DNA from: Ideonella sp. MAG2
Lineage (GTDB): Bacteria > Pseudomonadota > Gammaproteobacteria > Burkholderiales > Burkholderiaceae_C
Assembly (NCBI GenBank): GCA_004359425.1
Contig: PTEU01000002.1
Span: forward strand, 1,328,402-1,392,401
Reading direction: 5' to 3'
DNA length: 64,000 nt
The notes below the pieces were generated by a model. That model was given only the letters and a program-made list of their open reading frames with translations, was not told the origin of the DNA and did no database searches. Made by a program: the position numbers and the translations under genes. Below are positions 46,957-56,389 of this stretch, in pieces. Each line of letters opens with the position of its first letter. The stretch's first letter is position 1.

Positions 46957-48948
46957 TTGACATATAAATCCTGCCCGCGCAGGAGTGTCCAAGGGCGCTG
47001 GAGTAGGCACACAGAACACGAGCCCTTCAACAGCGACCGGGTCTACGGTGATGTGACTCAGCGCTGGAAGACCGACCACGACCCGGCAGCCCTGGCCGCA
47101 CGCCTGCGCGACATCTGCGATCGACCATCGATCATCAAACATTGCGTGGAAATGGTTCCGTGGGAAGTGACCAAGGCCTTGGCCGAGGCCAGCAGCCGCG
47201 CTGGCTACCGCCATTTATTTCTCTACCGTCAGCGCCCTGCTGGGAGGTTGCTATCGTTGCACTTCGCGCGCCAGAGCGGCATCTGGGGGCCTCAGGGCAA
47301 AACGGCCAAAGTGCTGGACGCCGTTTACGCAAAGCCGCTTCCAGTCGCAGAACTGGTCGCGCATGAAGGGCGATGTGCCCAACGGCTGCGCGATAGTTGG
47401 GAGTTGCTGCTGTCTCTGAATCAGCATCCGCTGGCACTGGCCTTTGAAGATGTCTACGACAACCCTGACGCGGCCTCCGCCCAGGCTGGCATCGAAGCGC
47501 TATTGCAGGCCCTTAATCTGGGTGAAGACCCAGCCTTTACGGCCAAGTTCGTGGCCGATGTGCTGAACAAGGGCAAGCAAGGGACACGCGACGACTATGC
47601 CCGCTTCCAGGGCGTGGCCCAACTCGAGCGCAGCTTGGGGCGTGTCGCGGCTTTCATTCCTGCACCTCGGTTGGCGCAGTGCGAAGCCACCCAGCCGGGC
47701 ACAGCTTCGACTTGGATTCGCTTCTCCTCGCTCGACGCAGCCGGTCAACTGCACCCGGAGCACACGCCACTGAGTCTGGGTGGGCTGGCTGTGATGTCTG
47801 CGACAGCGCCGCCCTCCGCAAAGCTGCTGCTGTGCCAGGGGCCGCGTGAGACCCCTGTACCCTGGGGGTTCGCGTCGCAATGGGCCAAGCAAAAGTTTCC
47901 CAATGCCCCCAACGGTGAGCGTGCCCGTTTCGCCGTGAAGGGGGTCTGTTTGGACGAACCTGCGGACCTCGTTGTCACCGACCCGGCAGCTGGCGCAAGG
48001 CAAAGCGTTCTGCACCTCAAGGCCCGTGCCGCGACGCGAGAGGCGGTGCTAGCGGCCGCTCTGAAGGTGGCCACCACCCCGACAGAGACGACGGCCCAGA
48101 CGCCGGATCTGATTCTCTACGGTGGGCTGCGGCGCGAGCTGAATGCGCTGATCGACGATCCTCAGGACCTCGACGCGCTGCGAGCTTCGGTGTTGTTAGA
48201 TGCGCGCTACCGCCAAGCAGCCACCGTGGCGTTTGAACGCATGACGCGCTTGCTGCAGGCACTGGAGGCGCAAGGCCCGGGCGCGTCGGCACCGTTCCTG
48301 GCGCAGATGCGCGCCGTGCTGGGTGACCTGACCCTGAACGCCCATGGTTACACCACCGCTCTGGCCGGCCGTGACCCCGTTGAAGTCTGGCAGGGCATTC
48401 GGGCCTTGGCCAGTCGACTCGAAGGGCTTGGCCTGCGCTGGTTCATCAATTCAGGCACCCTATTGGGGGCCATTCGCGAACAACGCTTGATTGCGCATGA
48501 CGACGATGTCGATTTGGCAGTTGTGTTAGAGGCCTCGACTGCCGAACAAGCCGCTGGAGCCTGGGAGGCCCTGAAGCGGCGGCTGGCCGAGGCCAAGCTG
48601 CTCAACGTGGCGTTCGATCAAGAGAACAAGAGCCACGCCAAGATCGGGCAAGCTGGTGGTGCCAGTGTCGACCTCTTCCCGGCCTGGATCGAACAAGGAC
48701 AAGTGTTTGTCTGGCCCTACGCCGCCGGTGAGGCTCCGGTGGAGGCGCTGCTCCCCTTGCAGCCCCTGTCGATCTGCGGGGTGGACGTCCAGGTGCCAAA
48801 CGACCCAGCGACACTGCTGACTCTCAACTACGGTGCCAACTGGATGCAGCCCGACCCAGGCTTCCGATTTCCCTGGAAGCAAGCGCGAATTCGGTTTACA
48901 CGTTTCCTTGCGGCGCTGAAGGAACTTTCGCCCCTTACTTCCCCATGA
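46957..48948 (+). CDS. Sulfotransferase-like domain + uncharacterised middle region + LicD/fukutin-type nucleotidyl/phosphotransferase domain; N-terminus suspect
   Basis: 'EHEPFNSDRVYGD', 'HLFLYRQRPAGRLLSLHFARQ', 'ALAFEDVYDNP' (sulfotransferase-like) and 'RWFINSGTLLGAIREQRLIAHDDDVDLAVV', 'GGASVDLFPAWIEQGQVFVWPY', 'NYGANWMQPDP' (LicD-like). Confidence 0.7.
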   Translation: MTYKSCPRRSVQGRWSRHTEHEPFNSDRVYGDVTQRWKTDHDPAALAARLRDICDRPSIIKHCVEMVPWEVTKALAEASSRAGYRHLFLYRQRPAGRLLSLHFARQSGIWGPQGKTAKVLDAVYAKPLPVAELVAHEGRCAQRLRDSWELLLSLNQHPLALAFEDVYDNPDAASAQAGIEALLQALNLGEDPAFTAKFVADVLNKGKQGTRDDYARFQGVAQLERSLGRVAAFIPAPRLAQCEATQPGTASTWIRFSSLDAAGQLHPEHTPLSLGGLAVMSATAPPSAKLLLCQGPRETPVPWGFASQWAKQKFPNAPNGERARFAVKGVCLDEPADLVVTDPAAGARQSVLHLKARAATREAVLAAALKVATTPTETTAQTPDLILYGGLRRELNALIDDPQDLDALRASVLLDARYRQAATVAFERMTRLLQALEAQGPGASAPFLAQMRAVLGDLTLNAHGYTTALAGRDPVEVWQGIRALASRLEGLGLRWFINSGTLLGAIREQRLIAHDDDVDLAVVLEASTAEQAAGAWEALKRRLAEAKLLNVAFDQENKSHAKIGQAGGASVDLFPAWIEQGQVFVWPYAAGEAPVEALLPLQPLSICGVDVQVPNDPATLLTLNYGANWMQPDPGFRFPWKQARIRFTRFLAALKELSPLTSP

Positions 48949-49403
48949 CCAAGACCGTCATCACCTACGGCACTTTCGACATGTTCCATGTCGGGCATGT
49001 TCGCCTCCTCAAGCGTTTGCGCGCACTCGGTGACCGCTTGCTCGTTGGATGCTCCACCGATGAGTTCAATGCCTTGAAGGGCAAACGCGGTGTCATCCCC
49101 TACGAGCAACGCGTGGAAATGTTGCTGGCTTGCCGATATGTCGATGACGTTTTCCCGGAGCATGACTGGGGGCAGAAGCGCGACGACATCCTGCACAAGA
49201 AGGCCGACATCTTTGCCATGGGCGATGACTGGGCCGGCAAGTTCGACGACTTGGGTGACATCACGCAGGTCATCTATTTGCCACGCACCCCCAGCATTTC
49301 GTCGACCGAGTTGCGTCGGGTCAGCGCGGCCCTGCGAGAAGAGCAGCTCAGCGAACTGCGCAACGTGCTTGACCACCTCAACCGGGTGGTCAAGTCACTC
49401 TAG
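48945..49403 (+). CDS. Glycerol-3-phosphate cytidylyltransferase-like (TagD family)
   Basis: 'ITYGTFDMFHVGHVRLLKRLRALGDRLLVGCSTDEFNALKGK', 'YLPRTPSISSTELRR' (HxGH and RTxxISST motifs); overlaps upstream gene by 4 bp. Confidence 0.85.
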   Translation: MTKTVITYGTFDMFHVGHVRLLKRLRALGDRLLVGCSTDEFNALKGKRGVIPYEQRVEMLLACRYVDDVFPEHDWGQKRDDILHKKADIFAMGDDWAGKFDDLGDITQVIYLPRTPSISSTELRRVSAALREEQLSELRNVLDHLNRVVKSL

Positions 49404-49504
49404 GGCGCAATTGACAGACCGTTTCGCCCATTTGCCGTCGACTCTCTTGCCGACCTTTCAAAGCCTGGAACTCCGGTTTTGCATTCAATTGGATTGTTAC
49501 TTCG

Positions 49505-50104
49505 ATGGTCATCATTCCAGCCTTGTCCCTAGGCTATCAAGGCGTACCGAAAGTCGGCACAACGTCGATGTACAGCTGGCTCTATGAGCATTTGTTGCAG
49601 GTGAACGGCACTCTGGTGGACGAGGTCGACCTCAAGTCGCCCAACCACAAACGCCTGCTGTTCACTGCGGGCAAGGCTGGCAATGTGCTCGTGCCCAATA
49701 CCGCAGAGGCCGTTCATCCTTACGCTTCGGCATTCAAGTTCGCATTCACTCGTGACCCGGTGAAGCGCTTTGTGTCGATGTATCGCAATCGCGTCGTCCA
49801 TCACCGCGAATTGGGCAGTCGCACCTCAGCGGCGGCCCGCATGCGCCAGCACGGCTTGGCGGTGGACCCGTCTATTGATCTATTGGTTGAGCGCTGGGAA
49901 GACTACCGTAGCTGTTCGGTGTCCATCGCCCACCATGCGCGCACCCAACTTGATTTCCTGGGGCCGGATTTGTCCGTCTACGACCGATTGATCGACTTGT
50001 CCGGCATGGCCACGGTCCTCGAGGAAGTTCGGAAGCGTTGGCGCAGCACCCACTTGGCGAGCCTTGCCGAACGGCGAAAGCGGCTGACACCGGCACCTGC
50101 GTAG
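49505..50104 (+). CDS. Sulfotransferase-family protein
   Basis: 5'-PSB-like 'GVPKVGTTSMYSWLYEHL' and 3'-PB-like 'FAFTRDPVKRFVSMYRNRVVHH'; C-terminus possibly truncated. Confidence 0.72.
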   Translation: MVIIPALSLGYQGVPKVGTTSMYSWLYEHLLQVNGTLVDEVDLKSPNHKRLLFTAGKAGNVLVPNTAEAVHPYASAFKFAFTRDPVKRFVSMYRNRVVHHRELGSRTSAAARMRQHGLAVDPSIDLLVERWEDYRSCSVSIAHHARTQLDFLGPDLSVYDRLIDLSGMATVLEEVRKRWRSTHLASLAERRKRLTPAPA

Positions 50105-50212
50105 GGGTCCAGCCTCAGGAGCAACGGCTTCTAGAGCACATGCCAGGGGCTAGGAGCCTGTCGGACTTGGGGAGTGTCGGCTGCAAATCGGCCGCAGCGC
50201 CCAGCGGCAAAG

Positions 50213-50737
50213 TTAGCCTTTGCGCCGTCTTGGCCCGCCCATGGTCCCCTTGGCCTGTACCACCGGCAGCCTCACTTCAGACTTGATTTCGCGCAGCACG
50301 ATGCTGCTGCGCACATGGGTCACGCCAGGCAGCTTGAAGATGGTGTCGTGCAGCAGTTGTTCGTAGTGCTTGATATCGCGCACCAGTACCGTCATGATGT
50401 AGTCGGCTTGGCCGGTGGTGGAGAGGCAGCGCACGATCTGCGGGCTGGCGGCTACGGCGTCTTCAAAGCGGCGCACCAGGGCCTCGGTGTGCTCGCTCAA
50501 GTTGGCCTCGACCACCACGGCCAGGTTGAGGCCCACCTTTTCGCGGTCCACCAAGGCGGTGTAGCCGGTGATGACGCCGGCGGCTTCCATGTCCTTCATC
50601 CGTTTCCAGCAGGGAGTGGCGGAGAGCCCCACGGCGTCGGAGATCTGTTGCACGGTTTGGCGTGAGTCGCGTTGCAGCTCAGCCAGGATTTTGAGGCTGT
50701 AGGTGTCGAGAGTGAATTCAACTTCTGAACCGCTCAT
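50213..50737 (-). CDS. Lrp/AsnC-family transcriptional regulator
   Basis: 'LDTYSLKILAELQRDSRQTVQQISDAVGLSATPCWKRMKDMEAAGVITGYTALVD'. Confidence 0.93.
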   Translation of the reverse strand: MSGSEVEFTLDTYSLKILAELQRDSRQTVQQISDAVGLSATPCWKRMKDMEAAGVITGYTALVDREKVGLNLAVVVEANLSEHTEALVRRFEDAVAASPQIVRCLSTTGQADYIMTVLVRDIKHYEQLLHDTIFKLPGVTHVRSSIVLREIKSEVRLPVVQAKGTMGGPRRRKG

Positions 50738-50823
50738 TGGAAGAATCCTTTTCTTCAGAAATGCTTTGTTCCCAGTGTATTCAAGAAAGAATTCCTTCAT
50801 CTAAAGAACCAAAATCCTGCGCC

Positions 50824-53800
50824 ATGAATACCCGAACCATCCCGTCCACCGCCTCGAACACGCCCTCAGAGATCGTCCGCCCCGACTATCAGTTGTCTGA
50901 CAGCTTGTGGGCCGACGGCGGTGCCATTTTTCTGACGGGCACACAAGCCTTGGTGCGCTTGCTGGTGATGCAGCGCCAGCGCGATGCGGCGCGGGGCTGG
51001 AACACGGCGGGTTTCATCAGCGGCTATCGCGGCTCGCCGCTGGGCATGGTGGATCAGGCCATTTGGAAGGCCGGCAAGCGCTTTGAAGATGTAGGCTTGC
51101 GCTTTGTGCCGGCCATCAATGAGGAACTGGGTGCCACCCAAGTGCTGGGCACTCAGCGGGTAGAGAGCGACCCCGAGCGCACCGTGGAGGCCGTGTTTGG
51201 CATGTGGTACGGCAAAGGCCCGGGGGTGGACCGTGCGGGCGATGCGCTGAAACATGGCAATGCCTATGGCTCTTCGCCCAAGGGTGGGGTGTTGGTGGTG
51301 GCGGGCGATGACCACGGCTGTGTGTCGTCCTCCATGCCGCACCAAAGCGACCAAGCCTTCATGGCCTGGAGCATGCCGGTGCTGCAACCGGCCTGTGTGG
51401 CGGAGTACCTGGAGTTTGGGCTCTACGGCTATGAGCTCTCGCGTTACAGCGGCGCGTGGGTGGGCATGGCCGCTCTGTCGGAAGTGGTGGAAAGCGGCTC
51501 CACTGTCGACCTGGACGCGATCAAAGCTCGCATGGCGACCTGGGCCGATGCCGACACCGTGCGCCAAACCACCGGCCATCAAGCCCCGGCGGACGGCCTG
51601 CATTACCGCTGGCCCGACTTTCCGTCGCTCAACATCGAGCGTCGCTTGGCAGACAAACTCGCCGCTGTGGCGGCCTTCGCCAAAGTCAATAGCGTGGACC
51701 GCGAGGTCATCACCAGCCCGCAAGCCCAGGTCGGTATCGTGACATGCGGCAAGGCGCACTTCGACCTGATGGAGGTGCTGCGTCGACTGGAAATCAGCCT
51801 CGAGATGCTGGCCGAAGCGGGCGTGAGGCTTTATAAAGTAGGTTTGGCCTTTCCGTTGGAAGCCTCTCGCATGCGGGCCTTTGCCCAAGGCTTGAGCGAA
51901 GTCTTGGTCATCGAAGAAAAAGGCGCGGTCGTCGAGACCCAGATGCGCGACATGTTCTATAACGCCCCTGTGGGCCAGAGGCCGGGCATTGTGGGCAAGC
52001 GCGACAAGTTCGGTGTCCCGTTAATTTCAGCGTTAGGCGAGCTGCGGCCCTCGCGCTTGATCGAGATCGTGGCGCACTGGATCGAACGTCACTTCCCCGG
52101 CCACGCAAGCCTAGGCAATCACCTGCAGCATGTGCGAGATTTCACCCCGCCTGAGCTGCTGTCCAACGCCGCCGACGCCGTCAAGCGCGTGCCTTACTTC
52201 TGTGCGGGCTGCCCGCACAACACCAGCACCAAGGTGCCTGAAGGCTCGTCCGCCCGGGCCGGCATTGGCTGCCACTTCATGGCCAACTGGATGGACCGCG
52301 ACACCGCCGGCCTGATCCAGATGGGCGGGGAGGGCGTGGACTGGGTCTCGCACTCCATGTTCACCCGCGTGCCGCATGTGTTCCAAAACCTGGGCGATGG
52401 CACTTACTACCATTCGGGCTACTTGGCCATCCGCCAAGCCGTGGCGGCCAAGGCCACACTGACCTACAAAATTTTGTTCAACGATGCCGTCGCCATGACA
52501 GGCGGCCAGCCGGTCGATGGCGTCATCAGCGTGGACGCCATCGCCCGCCAGGTCGAGAGTGAAGGCGTGAAGAAGGTGGTGGTGGTGTCCGACGACATTG
52601 CCAAGTACGACAGCCAACGCGGCCGCTTCCCCGCAGGCACTGAGTTCCATGACCGCGCCGAGCTGGACCGCCTGCAGCGCGAGCTGCGCGAGGTGGCCGG
52701 TGTCACCGTGCTGATCTACGAGCAAACCTGTGCCGCTGAAAAGCGCCGCCGCCGCAAGAAAAAGGAGATGGTGGATCCGCCCAAGCGCCTGTTCATCAAC
52801 GAGGCCGTGTGTGAAGGCTGCGGTGACTGCACCGTGCAGAGCAACTGCGTGGCCGTGCTGCCCCATGAAACTGACTTTGGTCGCAAGCGCAAGATCGACC
52901 AAACCGCCTGCAACAAAGACTACGCCTGCGCCAAAGGTTTTTGCCCCAGCTTTGTGGGCGTGACGGGCGGCACCTTGCGCCGCAAGGCCGGTGCCTTGGC
53001 CTCTGACAAAGCCGCCTTCTTGGCCTTGGTCGACCAGTTGCCCCAGCCTCGCGCCCATGCCTGGACAGGCCCTTATGACCTGCTGGTCACGGGCGTGGGC
53101 GGCACCGGCGTGGTGACGGTGGGCGCGGTGATCGCCATGGCCGCGCACCTCGAGGGCAAGTCGGCGTCGGTGTTGGACTTCATGGGCTTTGCCCAGAAGG
53201 GCGGCTCGGTGCTGTCCTTTGTGCGCTTGGCCGACAGGCCCGAGCGCCTGAACCAAGTGCGCATTGACACCCAGCAGGCCGATGCCATTCTGGCCTGCGA
53301 CATCGTGGTGGGCGCGTCAGCCGACGCGCTGCAAACCGTGCGCCACGGCCGCACCCAGATCTTGGCCAATGTGCATGAGATCCCGGTGGCCGAATCCTTG
53401 AAGAACCCTGACGCTAAGCTGCGCGTGGCCCAGATGTTGGAGAAGATGCGCTTTGTGGCGGGGGCCGAGCAAGTCATTACCTTTGATGCGCAGACCCTGG
53501 CCGAGGAGTTTTTGGGTGACACCATCACCGCCAACATCCTGGCCATGGGCTTGGCCTGGCAACACGGCTTGATCCCGGTGAGCCTGGGCGCTTTGCAGCG
53601 CGCCATTGAGCTCAACGGCGTGGCCGTGGAAGCCAACAAAATGGCCTTTGCGCTGGGACGCTTGGCAGCAGGTGATGGCCAGGCACTGAGCCGACTGCGC
53701 GGCCATGCTGCTGCTGCCCCGCACGCCGCGGCAGGCGAGCCGCTCGACGCTCTATTAGCCCGCGCCAAGGCCCACCTGACCGCATGGCAAGACGCGGCTT

Positions 53801-54444
53801 GGGCTCAGCGCTTTGAGCGCAGCATTCAGGCTTTGGCGCAAGCCGAGCGCCGGGCGCTGCCGCAGGGCGACCAAGCGCTGACCCGCGCCGCCGCGCAGAG
53901 CTTGCTCAAACTGATGAGCTACAAGGACGAGTACGAAGTAGCGCGGCTCTACACCGACGGCCAGTTTGCCCGCGCCCTGGCGGACCAGTTTGAGGGTGAT
54001 CTGCGCCTGGAGTTTCATATGGCGCCGCCCCTGCTGTCCAAGCCCAAAGACGGCCATGCGCCCCGCAAAGTGCGCCTCGGCCCTTGGCTGATGCCCGCTT
54101 TGGGCCTGCTGGCCAAAGCACGCCGCCTGCGCGGCAGCGTGTGGGACGTGTTCGGCAAGACCGAAGAGCGCCGCATGGAGCGCAGCCTGATCACTGAGTT
54201 TGAACAGCGACTAGAGGCCCTGGCTCAAGACCTGAGCCCGCAGAACCATGCGCTGGCCCTGCAAGTGGCGTCACTGCCGCAAAGCATGCGTGGCTACGGT
54301 CACGTCAAGCTGGCCAATGTGGCCCTGGCACGGGTGCGCGAGGCTGAGTTGCTGCACCGCTTCAACCCGCAGCGCTATCCCCGCCCCCAAGGTCCGGCAC
54401 GGGCCGGGCAAATCAAGGGGATTGAAGTGGTGGCGTTGAACTAA
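50824..54444 (+). CDS. Single-chain indolepyruvate ferredoxin oxidoreductase family protein
   Basis: TPP/ferredoxin-like 'NEAVCEGCGDCTVQSNCVAVLP', 'GVGGTGVVTVGAVIAMAA', 1207 aa; divergent from Lrp gene. Confidence 0.92.
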   Translation: MNTRTIPSTASNTPSEIVRPDYQLSDSLWADGGAIFLTGTQALVRLLVMQRQRDAARGWNTAGFISGYRGSPLGMVDQAIWKAGKRFEDVGLRFVPAINEELGATQVLGTQRVESDPERTVEAVFGMWYGKGPGVDRAGDALKHGNAYGSSPKGGVLVVAGDDHGCVSSSMPHQSDQAFMAWSMPVLQPACVAEYLEFGLYGYELSRYSGAWVGMAALSEVVESGSTVDLDAIKARMATWADADTVRQTTGHQAPADGLHYRWPDFPSLNIERRLADKLAAVAAFAKVNSVDREVITSPQAQVGIVTCGKAHFDLMEVLRRLEISLEMLAEAGVRLYKVGLAFPLEASRMRAFAQGLSEVLVIEEKGAVVETQMRDMFYNAPVGQRPGIVGKRDKFGVPLISALGELRPSRLIEIVAHWIERHFPGHASLGNHLQHVRDFTPPELLSNAADAVKRVPYFCAGCPHNTSTKVPEGSSARAGIGCHFMANWMDRDTAGLIQMGGEGVDWVSHSMFTRVPHVFQNLGDGTYYHSGYLAIRQAVAAKATLTYKILFNDAVAMTGGQPVDGVISVDAIARQVESEGVKKVVVVSDDIAKYDSQRGRFPAGTEFHDRAELDRLQRELREVAGVTVLIYEQTCAAEKRRRRKKKEMVDPPKRLFINEAVCEGCGDCTVQSNCVAVLPHETDFGRKRKIDQTACNKDYACAKGFCPSFVGVTGGTLRRKAGALASDKAAFLALVDQLPQPRAHAWTGPYDLLVTGVGGTGVVTVGAVIAMAAHLEGKSASVLDFMGFAQKGGSVLSFVRLADRPERLNQVRIDTQQADAILACDIVVGASADALQTVRHGRTQILANVHEIPVAESLKNPDAKLRVAQMLEKMRFVAGAEQVITFDAQTLAEEFLGDTITANILAMGLAWQHGLIPVSLGALQRAIELNGVAVEANKMAFALGRLAAGDGQALSRLRGHAAAAPHAAAGEPLDALLARAKAHLTAWQDAAWAQRFERSIQALAQAERRALPQGDQALTRAAAQSLLKLMSYKDEYEVARLYTDGQFARALADQFEGDLRLEFHMAPPLLSKPKDGHAPRKVRLGPWLMPALGLLAKARRLRGSVWDVFGKTEERRMERSLITEFEQRLEALAQDLSPQNHALALQVASLPQSMRGYGHVKLANVALARVREAELLHRFNPQRYPRPQGPARAGQIKGIEVVALN

Positions 54445-55117
54445 ATTCGGCCGCAGGCTCCAGCGCCAGCCGGGCCTGCCGCTTGGCCATGTGCTGCGCC
54501 ACGCACTTCTCCAGGTGCGCCTTGTTGGCCTTTTGAAGCTCATGCAGCAGCGCATGGTCGGCCGCCACCGGGCCCATGTGCTGAGCAAAGCGCTCGGTGA
54601 TGTCGCGCTGTAGGCGGATCAACAACTGCGCGGTCACGTCGGCGTCCGACATGGCGCGGTGGGCCTGGCCGTCGCGCTTCAGGCCGCACCACTCGCCCAA
54701 GGCGCTCAGCTTGTGGCTGGGGGCCTCGGGGTAGAGGCGGCGGCTCAGCAGCACGGTGCACGCAAACTCGTGGGCCGGGTCGGGCTCCAGCCCGGCGCGG
54801 GCGCGCTCGGCCAGCCAAAAGCCCCGGTCAAACGAGGCGTTGTGGGCCACCATGGGGATGCCGCGTGTGAAGCCGTCCAACTCGCGCATCACCTCTTCAG
54901 CGGGTGGGCCAGACTGCATCATGGCGTTGCTGATGCCGGTGAGTTGTTCAATAAAGGGCGGTATCCAGGCGTCCGTCTTCATCAGGCTCTGAAAGCGGCC
55001 CACGATCTGGCCATCACGCACCAGCACGGCGGCAATTTCAGTGGCCCGAGCCCCTTGCGCCGGGCCCATGCCGGTGGTTTCAAAGTCGATGACGGCGATG
55101 GTGTTGGATCGAGGCAT
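54413..55117 (-). CDS. DnaQ-like (DEDD) 3'-5' exonuclease
   Basis: 'IAVIDFETTGMGP', 'GIPMVAHNASFDRGFW', 'AHRAMSDADVTAQLL'. Confidence 0.9.
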   Translation of the reverse strand: MPRSNTIAVIDFETTGMGPAQGARATEIAAVLVRDGQIVGRFQSLMKTDAWIPPFIEQLTGISNAMMQSGPPAEEVMRELDGFTRGIPMVAHNASFDRGFWLAERARAGLEPDPAHEFACTVLLSRRLYPEAPSHKLSALGEWCGLKRDGQAHRAMSDADVTAQLLIRLQRDITERFAQHMGPVAADHALLHELQKANKAHLEKCVAQHMAKRQARLALEPAAEFSSTPPLQSP

Positions 55118-55184
55118 AGTGCCATTTTCGCAGCCATGCGGCCTGCTACAGTTTTGAGCTCTGACACATCCAAAGGAGGGAGCG

Positions 55185-55976
55185 ATGACTGTGGAGTTCA
55201 AACGTGCTGGGGTCGGGGCCGCACTGTTGCTGCTCTTGCTGGCTGGCTGCGGCAAAGGCGGCGTGGAGCTGGGGCAGGGCGGCTCGGTGGTGACGGGTTC
55301 TGGCGGCACGGCGGGAGCTCAAAACGCCGCCAAGGCGCTTCAACGCTGTGACGCCCCCATTGCCGTGGTGGCCCTGGAAGAGAACCAAAGGGGCTACATC
55401 GGTCTGGGCCGGGGCGGCTTGCCGGAATCTCCCTTGCCTTTGGTGCGGGTCTTGATGCAGCAGAGTGGCTGCTTCCGTATTGTTGACCGCAATGCGGGCC
55501 TGAAGGCCACGGTGCGTGAGCAAGAATTGAAGGACCAAGGCATTCTCAAAGCCGACGGGAGCGTGCGCAAGGGTCAAGGCCTGATGGCGCAGTACAGCGT
55601 GGTGCCCAGCCTGACCTTTTCAGAGCGCGATGCAGGCCGTCAGATCGGCGGCATTCTGGCCAAGATTCCTGGCGTAGAGGGCTTTGCCGGTGCTGCGGAG
55701 CAGGTCAAGGTGAAGGAGGCTCAGGTGGTGCTCTTGCTGACCGACGTGGAGTCCACCGAACAGTTGTCGTCTGCCACGGGCTCGGCCCGCACCACCGACC
55801 TGGGCCTGGGCGGCTTGGCCTTGGGGGCGGGCGGTGGCTTGGGTGGTTTGGGCTGGAGCAATACCAATGAGGGCAAGGTGATCGCCGCCGCCTTTTTGGA
55901 TGCGCACAACCAACTGGTGACCCAGTTGCGGACCTTAGCCGCTAAGCCCCTGCCGCCGTTGACGCCGGTGCGCTGA
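55185..55976 (+). CDS. CsgG/HfaB-like lipoprotein
   Basis: Lipobox 'LLLLAGCGKG', 'LVRVLMQQSGCFRIVDRNAGLKATVREQEL'. Confidence 0.72.
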   Translation: MTVEFKRAGVGAALLLLLLAGCGKGGVELGQGGSVVTGSGGTAGAQNAAKALQRCDAPIAVVALEENQRGYIGLGRGGLPESPLPLVRVLMQQSGCFRIVDRNAGLKATVREQELKDQGILKADGSVRKGQGLMAQYSVVPSLTFSERDAGRQIGGILAKIPGVEGFAGAAEQVKVKEAQVVLLLTDVESTEQLSSATGSARTTDLGLGGLALGAGGGLGGLGWSNTNEGKVIAAAFLDAHNQLVTQLRTLAAKPLPPLTPVR

Positions 55977-55979
55977 GCC

Positions 55980-56330
55980 TCAGGGCAACAGTTCGCGCAC
56001 CAACTCCGGTGGGCGGCACAGGCGGGTGCCTTTGGGCGTGACCACAATCGGGCGATTCAACAACACCGGGTGGGCATGAATGGCCGCGATCAGCGCGTCC
56101 TCGCTCAGCGCGGGGTCGCCCAGCTTCAGCTCGCTGTAGACCGCCTCTTTGCTGCGCATCAACTCGCGCACGGGCAGGCCACAGGCTTTGACCAAGGCCT
56201 TGAGCTCAGCCACCGACGGCGGACTTTGCAGGTAATCAATGACTTTTGGTGTCAGCCCTGCTTCTTGGATCAGGGCCAGCGCCCCGCGCGAGTTGCTGCA
56301 GCGGGCGTTGTGATAGATCGTGATGTTCAT
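55980..56330 (-). CDS. arsC: Glutaredoxin-dependent arsenate reductase ArsC
   Basis: 'ITIYHNARCSNSRGALALI', 'HPVLLNRPIVVTPKGTRLCRPPELV'. Confidence 0.93.
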   Translation of the reverse strand: MNITIYHNARCSNSRGALALIQEAGLTPKVIDYLQSPPSVAELKALVKACGLPVRELMRSKEAVYSELKLGDPALSEDALIAAIHAHPVLLNRPIVVTPKGTRLCRPPELVRELLP

Positions 56331-56389
56331 GGGTCGTCATTGTCGCCCGGCCGCTGCGGCGAGAATGCAGGCATCACGATGGGGACCAC

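Noticed and set aside
52111-53256. 381-aa minus-strand ORF inside the indolepyruvate oxidoreductase gene
   Set aside because: Antisense frame of a well-conserved enzyme
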